A DNA stretch of 64,000 nucleotides from positions 874,481 to 938,480 of the forward strand of contig OY282383.1 of assembly GCA_958295855.1 (NCBI GenBank). The letters are read 5' to 3'. Made by a program: the position numbers and the translations under genes. The notes under the pieces are model-generated. The model was not told the DNA's origin. It saw only the letters and a program-made list of their open reading frames with translations, and searched no databases. Source of the DNA: an uncultured Poribacteria bacterium (lineage in GTDB: Bacteria; Poribacteria; WGA-4E; WGA-3G). Below are positions 6,895 to 14,477 of the stretch, one piece after another; within the stretch, counting starts at the first letter, position 1; each line of letters begins with the position of its first letter.

Positions 6895-8231
6895 AGCGGT
6901 ATCAAAAAACCTTTGCAAAAGATAGAGAGCTCGCACACGCCGCGAATCAACTCTTTCCCGACGGTGTGACACACGACAGCCGCTATATGTCGCCATTTCC
7001 GGTTTACATTACCCGTGCCGATGGTGCAAAAAAATGGGGGCTTGAAGACAAGACGTTTATTGATTACTGGGCAGGGCACGGTGCATTGCTCCTCGGCCAT
7101 AACCCGCCTGAAGTTGTAGAAGCCGTGACTGTGCAGCTGCACCACGGCACCCATTACGGCGCGTGCCACCCGCTTGAATTGGAATGGGGCACTCTGGTAA
7201 CGCAACTTATTCCCTCTGCAGAACGCGTCAGGTTTGTCAGCTCCGGCACGGAAGCAACGCTCATGGCAATTCGCCTTGCACGCACCTATACGGGCAGGAA
7301 CAAGGTGTTAAAATTTGCTGGGCATTTTCACGGTTGGCACGACAGCCTCATCTTAGGTGCCTACCCACCCTTTGAGATAGCCGTACCGGGTATCCCACAG
7401 GAGGTGCGCGATACAACCCTCATCTGCCCACCCAACGATATTGATGCCGTTGAAACATTGTTGAAAACCGATAAAGATATAGCCTGCGTCATTCTTGAAC
7501 CTACAGGTGCGTCTTTCGGTGTTGTCCCAACCGACGGCACATTTTTACAGCAACTGCGAGAACTCACGCAAAAATATGGCGTTCTTCTCATTTTCGACGA
7601 GGTAATTACAGGATTTCGGGTTGCCCCCGGCGGCGCGCAAGCCCACTACAACGTCACGCCCGATATGACGACGCTCGCGAAAATTTTGGCAGGCGGACTT
7701 CCCGGCGGTGCACTCGTCGGCAAAAAAGAGATTCTCGAACTCATTTCGATGCAAGCCGAACAGCGCGGCCTAAAAATGCCGCACCCTGGTACGTTTAATG
7801 CCAATCCACTCTCGGCATCCGCGGGAATCGCGATGCTTAATATTGTTAAAACCGGCGAACCGCACAAACAGGCGCATCGCATTGCACAGCAACTTCGGGA
7901 TGAGCTCAACAGCGTTATTGATGCATACCGATTAGACTGGGCGGTTTACGGCGAGTTCTCAGGCATCAAACTCCTCATCGGACACGGTGAAAAGGAGGCG
8001 CGCGCCGCTGATTTTAACCCTTACGCATGGGATTACCGGAAACTCAAAGGGGGCAACAATGCCCAATTGCTAACACCCCTCCGGTGTGGCTTGCTGCTCA
8101 ATGGCGTCGACCTCGCCAGCAACGGCGGCATGACAACCTCGGCACATACAGAAGCCGACATCGCACAAACAGTGCAAGCCTTTGAACAGACAATTGACTG
8201 GATGAAAGCAGAAGGACTCATAGCAAATTAA
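6879..8231 (+). CDS. Class III PLP aminotransferase, glutamate-1-semialdehyde aminomutase-like
   Basis: The 450-residue PLP enzyme has the fold type I class III signature: FVSSGTEATLMAIRLARTYT near residue 115, AGHFHGWHD near 145, IFDEVITGFR near 235 and the PLP lysine in TTLAKILAGGLPGGALVG near 268. The layout follows glutamate-1-semialdehyde 2,1-aminomutase (HemL). However, the N-terminus (FPDGVTHDSRYMSPFPVYIT) differs from the HemL GGVNSPVR motif, so I would not call it a heme enzyme. GSAM-like aminotransferases of this type are common in lineages with many secondary pathways. A GAGG site precedes the ATG, and transcription probably starts from the promoter at 6671. Confidence 0.85.
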   Translation: MHTILERYQKTFAKDRELAHAANQLFPDGVTHDSRYMSPFPVYITRADGAKKWGLEDKTFIDYWAGHGALLLGHNPPEVVEAVTVQLHHGTHYGACHPLELEWGTLVTQLIPSAERVRFVSSGTEATLMAIRLARTYTGRNKVLKFAGHFHGWHDSLILGAYPPFEIAVPGIPQEVRDTTLICPPNDIDAVETLLKTDKDIACVILEPTGASFGVVPTDGTFLQQLRELTQKYGVLLIFDEVITGFRVAPGGAQAHYNVTPDMTTLAKILAGGLPGGALVGKKEILELISMQAEQRGLKMPHPGTFNANPLSASAGIAMLNIVKTGEPHKQAHRIAQQLRDELNSVIDAYRLDWAVYGEFSGIKLLIGHGEKEARAADFNPYAWDYRKLKGGNNAQLLTPLRCGLLLNGVDLASNGGMTTSAHTEADIAQTVQAFEQTIDWMKAEGLIAN

Positions 8232-8237
8232 CGAGAC

Positions 8238-8272
8238 TTGTAGGGCAAGGGCCATGTGTCTCAGCCCTACAA
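8238..8272 (+). terminator. Inverted repeat downstream of the aminotransferase
   Basis: TTGTAGGGC and GCCCTACAA form a 9-bp perfect stem with a 17-nt loop, 7 bp after the stop codon. No long T tract follows, so termination is uncertain. The arm resembles the TTGTAGGGGTAGG repeat of the 29-36 kb arrays. Confidence 0.4.
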
Positions 8273-8301
8273 ATTATTTATCAGATGCCCTGTGGTAAGG
8301 C

Positions 8302-9651
8302 ATGCTTCTGTGCCTTCCCGTTGTTGTGTCTTTTGCAATGGATTACTATATTAACCTATTCGGTGACGATTCACACTCAGGTTTGGCTAAAACCCAACCG
8401 TGGCGAAGCATTGACCGGGTGAATGCCACACAATTGAAGCCGGGCGATTCGGTATGGTTTCAAGCCAACCAGACCTTCAGTGGAAACCTCTCTCTTGCCG
8501 AGACACAGGCGGATACCGCCGCCCCACCGATAACTATCGGTTCATACGGTGAAGGGAGAGCGACGATTGATGCTGGCACAGGGCCCGGTTTCTGCGCCAA
8601 AAACACGGGTGGTGTGCGGCTCGTCGAGCTCAACTTTGTAGGCGCGGGGGCAGAGACGAATACCAGTTCTGGCATTTGGTGTCTCAATACACTGCCGGGG
8701 AACATAAAACTGGCGCATATCCGTATTCACAAGATTGATGTCAGCGGTTTCAAGCACGCCGGAATTTGCATCATGGCGCAACCCGCAGATGAAAGCTGGA
8801 GCGGATTCTGCGATGTAAAAATTACACATGCCACCGTTCATGACAACGGCGATGCAGGAATAAGTTGCATAGGTGTGTGGAATCCAGAGCAAGAAGGATA
8901 TGCGCACGCTGATGTTTATGTCGGAAACTGCCGTGTCTACAAGAATCAGGGTATTCCCGGTAAGGGAAGCCATTCAGGGAACGGTATCGTCCTCGCACAG
9001 GTAGATAGAGCAACAATTGAGTACTGTAAGGCTTATGAAAACGGCAGGTTAAACGATTATGAAGGCGGCGGGCCCGTTGGTATTTGGGCATGGGACGCAA
9101 ACCGCGTTGTCATTCAGTTTAATGAATCGCATCACAACCGCACAGGGAGCAGCAAAGACGGTGGTGGGTTCGATCTGGATGGCGGCGTGACAAATTCGCT
9201 TGTTCAGTATAACTATTCACATGACAACGATGGCGCGGGATATCTGCTGGCACAATTCAGCGGGGCTAGCGCGTTTCACGATAATGTCATCCGCTATAAT
9301 CTCAGTGTAAACGATGGGCGAAAAAACAGCTACGGGGGCATCCACATCTCGTCTACCGGGGCAAACGGCGGCATCAGAGACACTGCCTTCTATCACAATA
9401 CGATCTTTGTAGCTGCATCTGCGAACGGAAATCCCGCTGCAGTTGACTGTCTGAGCAAGGGAATTCGCAACATTCGCTTTTACAACAACACCTTTGTGAC
9501 TGGCAAGATGAGCGCGCGGTTAGAAACCGCGCCTACAAGAGGCAGGAGCTCGGGTGGTTTCCCTCCCACCCAGTTCCAAGGGGGAGGGCTCATCCGTGGC
9601 AAAACCAATCCAGAGGTAATTTTTGAAGGCAACACTTGCTTGACTGTTTAG
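8302..9651 (+). CDS. Secreted right-handed parallel beta-helix protein
   Basis: The 449-residue protein starts MLLCLPVVVSFA, a short signal peptide, then MDYYINLFGDDSHSGLAKTQ and PWRSIDRVN...LKPGDSVWFQ, the standard opening of secreted beta-helix (polysaccharide lyase-like) proteins. Residues about 90-400 contain stacked strand/turn repeats rich in Asn (for example YNYSHDND, YNLSVNDG, FYHNTIF, FYNNTF). Such proteins bind or cleave acidic polysaccharides; no catalytic set is certain here. The last 55 codons include a GCGCGGTT-AGA-AACCGCGC hairpin and a CCCACCCAGTTCCAA word that also occurs at 11494, so the C-terminus has probably been remodelled by repeat insertion. Confidence 0.8.
   Translation: MLLCLPVVVSFAMDYYINLFGDDSHSGLAKTQPWRSIDRVNATQLKPGDSVWFQANQTFSGNLSLAETQADTAAPPITIGSYGEGRATIDAGTGPGFCAKNTGGVRLVELNFVGAGAETNTSSGIWCLNTLPGNIKLAHIRIHKIDVSGFKHAGICIMAQPADESWSGFCDVKITHATVHDNGDAGISCIGVWNPEQEGYAHADVYVGNCRVYKNQGIPGKGSHSGNGIVLAQVDRATIEYCKAYENGRLNDYEGGGPVGIWAWDANRVVIQFNESHHNRTGSSKDGGGFDLDGGVTNSLVQYNYSHDNDGAGYLLAQFSGASAFHDNVIRYNLSVNDGRKNSYGGIHISSTGANGGIRDTAFYHNTIFVAASANGNPAAVDCLSKGIRNIRFYNNTFVTGKMSARLETAPTRGRSSGGFPPTQFQGGGLIRGKTNPEVIFEGNTCLTV
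9514..9532. repeat. GCGCGGTT hairpin repeat inside the coding 3' end
   Basis: GCGCGGTT-AGA-AACCGCGC is an 8-bp perfect hairpin followed by CTACAAG. It lies within the beta-helix reading frame and resembles a dispersed intergenic palindrome. Confidence 0.5.
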
Positions 9652-9753
9652 TTGGCACCCATTTTCGCCCATGTGCCTTGGGAGCGGGCATCGCGCAGGA
9701 ACACAAAGAATTCCCGCGAACGTAGAAAATCGAAAACGAAATTTGAAAGGAAT

Positions 9754-10746
9754 ATGCAAAAAATGAAAACAATTACCTATCGCGATGCGCTCAAAGAAGC
9801 ACTCGCAGAAGAGATGCAACGCGACGAGGCAGTCTTTCTCATGGGTGAGGATATCGCCGAATACGGCGGAGCCTATAAGGTCACGGATGGTCTCTTCCAG
9901 CAATTCGGAAAAGAGCGCGTCCGAAACACCCCCATCTCTGAATCCGCTATCATAGGTACAGCACTCGGAGCCGCTGTCACAGGCATGCGCCCCGTTGCCG
10001 AACTTATGTACATTGACTTTACGGCAGTCGGCATGGATCAGATAGTTAACCAGGTCGCGAAAATCCGCTACATGGTTGGCGGGCAGTTAGATGTGCCACT
10101 TGTCATTCGCACGCAAGGCGGGGCAGGCCGCTCCTCCGCTGCACAGCACGCGCAAAGCCTCGAAGCATGGTTCGTGCATATCCCCGGCATCCTCGTTGTC
10201 ATGCCTTCTACGCCTTACGATGCAAAAGGGTTGCTGAAAACCGCGATTCGAGACGATAACCCCATCATGTTTATTGAACACAAGCTCCTCTACACTGAAG
10301 AAGGCGAGATGCCTGATGAGGAGTATACCATCCCGTTGGGTGTAGCAGATGTCAAACGCGAAGGCGACGATGTTACAATCTTAGCCACTTCGCGCATGGT
10401 GTTGAACGCGCTCGCCGCAGCAGATGAACTTGCTGAAGAAGGCATCTCCGCAGAGGTGGTGGATCCAAGGACATTAATGCCCCTTGACAAAGAGACAATT
10501 TTCAACTCTGTCAAGAAAACCAATCGGCTGCTCATCGCGCATGAGGCGGTAGGCAGAGCCGGGTTTGGAGCCGAGATTGCCGCCCTTGTTGTCCGAGAGG
10601 TTTTCGACTACCTCGATGCCCCCATCGAGCGCGTTGCAGCGGCACCGGTGCCTGTGCCGTTTGCTCCCGTTATGGAAAACTTTGTTATTCCGGATGCATC
10701 ACAGATTGTTGAAGCCGCTCGCAAGCTAGTCCACTACGAAATCTGA
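9754..10746 (+). CDS. pdhB: Pyruvate dehydrogenase E1 component, beta subunit
   Basis: The 330-residue protein is a transketolase-like E1 beta subunit. It has ALAEEMQRDEAVFLMGEDIA (Glu for TPP activation) at about 12-30, TPISESAIIGTALGAAVTGM near 65, and the transketolase C-terminal domain from about residue 200 (VVDPRTLMPLD, HEAVGRAGFGAEIAA). It joins E1 alpha to decarboxylate pyruvate or a branched 2-oxoacid. No alpha subunit, E2 or E3 gene is adjacent, which is unusual. Starts at 9754 and 9763 are both possible around the AAAGG site at 9746; spacing is short for the first and long for the second. Confidence 0.88.
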   Translation: MQKMKTITYRDALKEALAEEMQRDEAVFLMGEDIAEYGGAYKVTDGLFQQFGKERVRNTPISESAIIGTALGAAVTGMRPVAELMYIDFTAVGMDQIVNQVAKIRYMVGGQLDVPLVIRTQGGAGRSSAAQHAQSLEAWFVHIPGILVVMPSTPYDAKGLLKTAIRDDNPIMFIEHKLLYTEEGEMPDEEYTIPLGVADVKREGDDVTILATSRMVLNALAAADELAEEGISAEVVDPRTLMPLDKETIFNSVKKTNRLLIAHEAVGRAGFGAEIAALVVREVFDYLDAPIERVAAAPVPVPFAPVMENFVIPDASQIVEAARKLVHYEI

Positions 10747-10855
10747 TCTGTCGACATTCCTTGCGGAGAATTGAAACGGCAGGTGGTGTGATGCCTTTCG
10801 ATTTAGGCCTGGCTACGAGGATGAGTTTCCCTTGTGCCTCGCCAGGCTACTTCCG

Positions 10856-11455
10856 CTAAAACTCCCATCGCAACAACGCTGTCTGCTTATGCCAAACGAG
10901 CATCCCCACCGCAGTGCCGAGTGCTGCGCCCACTACCACATCCGAAGCATAATGCCGCCCCAAATAGATGCGGGAGAAGCCAACCAATCCCGCACCAATG
11001 TAAAGCGGCACCCGCCATTTTGGATACCGATACCCTAAAATCGTTGCTGAACTGAACGCAAGCGACGTATGCCCTGATGGAAAGGATGGATTCCCTAGCG
11101 TTTCGTCAAGGGGCCGCCTCCTGCCAACTAGCCGCTTCATTCCAAACGTCACAAGCCCGGTGCCGAGGAATGCTGAAGATAAAAGCCGTCCTGTCTCCTG
11201 ATGCGATTCATCGCCGTACGCCATGAGCAGAATCGATAGCCCCATCACCGCTCGGTAATGCCCAAACTCTGTAATTCCCTCCATAAGCGTCCACATCGGC
11301 TCTCGATGTGGTGGTGCATCGTAGACGCGTTCAAAGAGGGATTCATCCCAGCGCGTGATGAAATTTTCGGCATCCGCATCTAAACCTGTTACGAGACAGC
11401 AGAAAAACAGTACGTAAATGAGCCGGGGCCACGACTTTTTGTAGGGCGTAGGCAT
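10856..11455 (-). CDS. PAP2-family phosphatase (membrane phosphatidic acid phosphatase-like)
   Basis: The three PAP2 motifs are present: KRLVGRRRP, PSFPSGH and SRIYLGRHYASDV. The protein removes phosphate from lipid phosphates (such as undecaprenyl pyrophosphate or phosphatidate) at the membrane. I placed the start at the ATG at 11455 (MPTPYKKSWPRLIYVLFFCC), which gives an N-terminal signal or anchor segment and 199 residues. A longer frame to 11545 reads through repeat-like sequence (containing the GGAACTGGGTGGG word) and is probably not coding. No operon partner is seen. Confidence 0.82.
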   Translation of the reverse strand: MPTPYKKSWPRLIYVLFFCCLVTGLDADAENFITRWDESLFERVYDAPPHREPMWTLMEGITEFGHYRAVMGLSILLMAYGDESHQETGRLLSSAFLGTGLVTFGMKRLVGRRRPLDETLGNPSFPSGHTSLAFSSATILGYRYPKWRVPLYIGAGLVGFSRIYLGRHYASDVVVGAALGTAVGMLVWHKQTALLRWEF

Positions 11456-11626
11456 CCCTAATGCTTGCCCACTACCACCCCACTGTTTCCCACCCACCCA
11501 GTTCCAAACCTTGTGCCTGCCCATGCTTGACTTATCCCATTTCAATTTTGAAACTTATCCCCTTCTTTATGCGTTATATTTCCCAATTAGATTCAGGGTT
11601 ACATGCCCCTATAAGAGGGAGACAAC

Positions 11627-11854
11627 ATGCGAATACGCCACACTACCGTTGAATATGACCTCACCGAAGCCGCAACGATGCTCGGTATCTCTCCAAATCA
11701 CCTCAAACAGGCAGTTGACACCGGGCACCTGCAATATTACTATCGGAGCGGCAAAAACAATTATCAATTCCACGAAGCGAGTCTCTGTACCAATAAGGAG
11801 CTGCTCTCAAAGCAAGACTCTCTAGCCAATTTCCGCATCGCTGAGGCACGGTGA
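11627..11854 (+). CDS. Small MerR/excisionase-like HTH protein
   Basis: The 75-residue protein has a winged-helix HTH_17-like start: YDLTEAATMLGISPNHLKQA followed by VDTGHLQYYYRSGKNNYQF, the helix-turn-helix plus wing of excisionase-type DNA binders. A GAGGGAGACAAC site precedes the ATG. Such proteins act as recombination directionality factors or small regulators. No integrase is nearby, so the role is open. Confidence 0.6.
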   Translation: MRIRHTTVEYDLTEAATMLGISPNHLKQAVDTGHLQYYYRSGKNNYQFHEASLCTNKELLSKQDSLANFRIAEAR

Positions 11855-11873
11855 CCTCACGCTACAGCGGGCG

Positions 11874-12041
11874 TTACCACGGTGCTTGGCGCGCCGGCAG
11901 TGCATCCACTGTCCAGGCCATCCGATGAATAAGGTGCTCCTGCATAGCTATCTTAATCTTCCAACAATCCGGATGTTCCCAGAGATTGTGCGTCTCATGT
12001 GCATCCATTTCTAAATCGTAGAGCTCCCCGCCGTTTGTCCC
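11874..12041 (-). pseudogene. Sulfatase C-terminal remnant
   Basis: The minus-strand frame contains GGELYDLEMDAHETHNLWEH followed by PDCWKIKIAMQEHLIHRM, the typical end of arylsulfatase-family enzymes (GELYDLE.D..E..NL...). Upstream of this the frame has no sulfatase body and runs into the start of the enolase-superfamily gene. It is the leftover 3' end of a deleted sulfatase gene. Confidence 0.7.
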
Positions 12042-12119
12042 ATGTGCACTGATATTATAGACGCACCTGCAAAAGTTGTCAACCGCAGAAAACTCTGACT
12101 TAGGGGCATTCAAAATCGC

Positions 12120-12148
12120 TTGAATCCAAAACTGAATTGTGGTATCAT
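12120..12148 (+). promoter_or_regulatory. Promoter of the enolase-superfamily gene
   Basis: TTGAAT and TATCAT are separated by 17 bp, and TGG directly precedes the -10 (extended -10). It lies 28 bp upstream of the start codon. The sequence around the -10 (ATTGTGGTATCAT) parallels the one at 16139-16167. Confidence 0.65.
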
Positions 12149-12175
12149 GCGACAAACATCGAATGGAGCGAAACA

Positions 12176-13345
12176 ATGAAAATCAAAGACATACAAACCG
12201 TCCGAATCAACGTGCCGCCGAGTGACATCAAACGGACACCGCCCCGCCGCGAACCGTGGAACGCCCACGCCGAAGTCGCTAACCCGATGTCACGCTACCC
12301 CAAATACAAACGCCACCGTGCCAGTTGGATGCCGAAGTGGGATACCGTCTACGTCAAAGTCACCGCTGAAGATGGAACGTGGGGGATAGGCGAGACATCG
12401 TTCGGTACCCCGGTCGCCGCGATTATCGATGAACACTTCGCGCCGATGCTGATAGGTGAAAACTGCTTCGCTGTTGAAAAGATTTGGGACATGATGTTTC
12501 GCATGTCCAAACCTTACGGTTCGCAAGGCTTAGCCAGTTGCGCGATGAGTGGTATCGACATTGCACTCTGGGATGTGAACGGCAAAATTAAGAATCAGCC
12601 GGTCTATGAACTGCTCGGTGGCCCGTTGCGTGAAAAAATGTTTGCTTACGCCACCGGTAACGATACGGATTGGCAGTTGGAGCTCGGGTTCAAAGCGGTG
12701 AAATTGGCGTGTCCTTACGGGCCCGCAGACGGGAAATGGGGCTTGAAAGAGAACGAAAAATTGGTTGCAAAAACCAGAGAAACAGTCGGCGACGACGTTG
12801 AAATTATGTTAGATTGCTATATGGCTTTTGATGTCGATTACACCATCCGTTTGGCACAACGGCTTCGGCCCTATCGCCTGAAGTGGATTGAGGAATTTTT
12901 GATTCCAGAAGATATTGATGGGCTAGTGAGAGTCAGAGAGGCTGTGGATTGGCTCTCGTTAGCCAGTGGCGAACACCATTACACCCGCTTCCCATTTCAA
13001 CAGATTATCGAAAAGCGATGCTTGGATATCTTGCAACCGGATACCTTCTGGGTGGGTGGGATAACCGAATGCGTCAAAATCTGCCACATGGCGGATGCGG
13101 CTGGTTTAACCGTTATCTTTCACGGCGGCGGGCTCAGGCAATCTGGCCTCCATCTTTCTGCTGCGATGCCGAATACACCTTGGGTGGAGTATTACCTCGG
13201 TACCCCGCCCGGCGTGCCTTTAGCGGAGACAAAATTATTTGATGGCGAATCTCTCCCAAAAGACAGCTATATTTCCCCAAACGATGGGCCCGGACTCGGT
13301 TTGCACATTGAAGAAGAATGGCTAACGCCGAGGAACCCGCGCTAA
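12176..13345 (+). CDS. L-rhamnonate dehydratase-like enolase-superfamily enzyme
   Basis: The 389-residue protein belongs to the mandelate racemase/muconate lactonizing group and follows the rhamnonate dehydratase (RhmD) pattern closely: YPKYKRHRASWMPKW, SGIDIALWDVNGKIKNQPVY, PADGKWGLKENEKL, and the metal ligands in MLDCY, WIEEF and SGEHHYT, followed by ILQPD. The His after the third metal ligand (GEH) corresponds to the RhmD acid/base residue. The reaction would be dehydration of an aldonate to a 2-keto-3-deoxy acid in the cytoplasm. The ATG at 12176 has a GGAG site. The exact sugar acid is inferred. Confidence 0.82.
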   Translation: MKIKDIQTVRINVPPSDIKRTPPRREPWNAHAEVANPMSRYPKYKRHRASWMPKWDTVYVKVTAEDGTWGIGETSFGTPVAAIIDEHFAPMLIGENCFAVEKIWDMMFRMSKPYGSQGLASCAMSGIDIALWDVNGKIKNQPVYELLGGPLREKMFAYATGNDTDWQLELGFKAVKLACPYGPADGKWGLKENEKLVAKTRETVGDDVEIMLDCYMAFDVDYTIRLAQRLRPYRLKWIEEFLIPEDIDGLVRVREAVDWLSLASGEHHYTRFPFQQIIEKRCLDILQPDTFWVGGITECVKICHMADAAGLTVIFHGGGLRQSGLHLSAAMPNTPWVEYYLGTPPGVPLAETKLFDGESLPKDSYISPNDGPGLGLHIEEEWLTPRNPR

Positions 13346-13350
13346 TTTCT

Positions 13351-13376
13351 GTGGGAGGGGTTTGTAATCCCGATAA
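13351..13376 (+). repeat. GGAGGGGTTTGTAA-CCCGATA repeat, intergenic copy
   Basis: This copy lies 6 bp after the enolase-superfamily stop. It is the intergenic parent form of the sequence embedded twice in the next gene. Confidence 0.75.
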
Positions 13377-13474
13377 GTGATAAGCGTGCTTTGTCCGCCT
13401 CAAAATAAGGGGTATATTCGTTCGTCGTCGCGCAATTTCCAAAATCAATGCGTAAATCTCAGCAGGGGTTTGTG

Positions 13475-14476
13475 ATGCAATTTTCTAAATTTTTGTGGGA
13501 GGGGTTTGTAACCCCGAATATAGGACGCTACAGTGCCTTTCTGCTTTTCCTGTTTGTCGGGAATGTGCACGCGCAAACTTTAATTGATTCCGTAATTGCC
13601 GCGGTCAATGGGGAGGCCATCACCCAAAGTGAACTTGAAAACGAATTCCGCATCGCTGCTATTATCGGGACGTGGGAGGGGTTTGTAGCCCCGAATACGG
13701 CCGAGCCCACCGTCTCCGAAAAACAGGCAGTCTTAGATGCTATTATCGCCCGCAAATTTGTCTTGCAGGAAGCGGAGCGGCTTGGCATTATGCTCACCGA
13801 TCGCAGCATACAGGTGACAGAACAGCTAGCGGAAATTCGCTCAAAATATGCGGACGAGACAGCATTCTACAGCGTTTTGCAGAAGCACGAGTTAGAAATT
13901 GAAGCCTTAGAGAAGTGGGTGCATGACCGGCTCATTTATGATGTCTTCTTTCGCCGCAAATTTGTCAACACTGTCAACAGCGAAGAAATCACACAGTTAG
14001 CCGCCCAATACTTTGAGAAGCACAAAACCGAATTTATTGTGCCGGCGACTGTCACGTTTCATGCCCTACGCATAGCGGTGCCCCCGGATGCATCGGCAAA
14101 AGAGAAGCGGGGTGCCGAGGCACTCGCGCAACAACTCAGCTTACGTTTACAGCAAGGTGTAACGTTTGAGGCAGTTAAGCAAACTTACAAAGCTGAGCTG
14201 TTCATCAGTTTTAATGTCTCAACCCTGCCGGATGATACGCCGTTAGGCACTATTATCGCGCAATTGAAAGTTGCTGAGCGAAGCAATCCGCTTCCCGTTT
14301 CAGAGGGGTACCTGATTGCTGAACTCATCAAGAAAACTCCGGCACGCCAAAAACAGTATCCGGAAGTCAAAGACGAGATTGTGGCGCGAATTCGCCAACA
14401 AAAAGCAAAAGGCGAGTTTGACACGTGGCTAACCAAACGAAAATCAGAGGGAAACTGGTATATTTTAACAGAATAA
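13475..14476 (+). CDS. SurA-like periplasmic chaperone / peptidyl-prolyl isomerase-related protein
   Basis: The 333-residue protein has a signal peptide (IGRYSAFLLFLFVGNVHAQ) followed by the SurA N-terminal signature SVIAAVNGEAITQSELENEF and LDAIIARKFVLQEAERLGI. The rest is helical with a parvulin-like region near 180-290 (FHALRIAVPP, EGYLIAELIKK). It probably assists outer-membrane protein folding. The start at 13475 has AGGGG upstream; an ATG at 13448 has no site. Two copies of the dispersed repeat are translated in the same frame as WEGFVTPN (in the signal peptide n-region) and WEGFVAPN (after the chaperone helix); removing both leaves a normal-looking SurA N-domain. The TPR gene follows after 1 bp. 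Confidence 0.75.
   Translation: MQFSKFLWEGFVTPNIGRYSAFLLFLFVGNVHAQTLIDSVIAAVNGEAITQSELENEFRIAAIIGTWEGFVAPNTAEPTVSEKQAVLDAIIARKFVLQEAERLGIMLTDRSIQVTEQLAEIRSKYADETAFYSVLQKHELEIEALEKWVHDRLIYDVFFRRKFVNTVNSEEITQLAAQYFEKHKTEFIVPATVTFHALRIAVPPDASAKEKRGAEALAQQLSLRLQQGVTFEAVKQTYKAELFISFNVSTLPDDTPLGTIIAQLKVAERSNPLPVSEGYLIAELIKKTPARQKQYPEVKDEIVARIRQQKAKGEFDTWLTKRKSEGNWYILTE
13495..13520 (+). repeat. Dispersed repeat embedded in surA-like gene, copy A
   Basis: GTGGGAGGGGTTTGTAACCC followed by CGAATA matches the intergenic copy at 13351 except for two bases. It encodes WEGFVTPN within the signal peptide. Confidence 0.8.
13672..13697 (+). repeat. Dispersed repeat embedded in surA-like gene, copy B
   Basis: GTGGGAGGGGTTTGTAGCCC followed by CGAATA is translated in the same frame as copy A, giving WEGFVAPN. 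Confidence 0.8.
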
Positions 14477-14477
14477 A

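Noticed and set aside
11456-11545. N-terminal extension of the PAP2 phosphatase
   Set aside because: The extra 30 codons run through repeat-like sequence with no ribosome site; the signal-like segment starts at the ATG at 11455.
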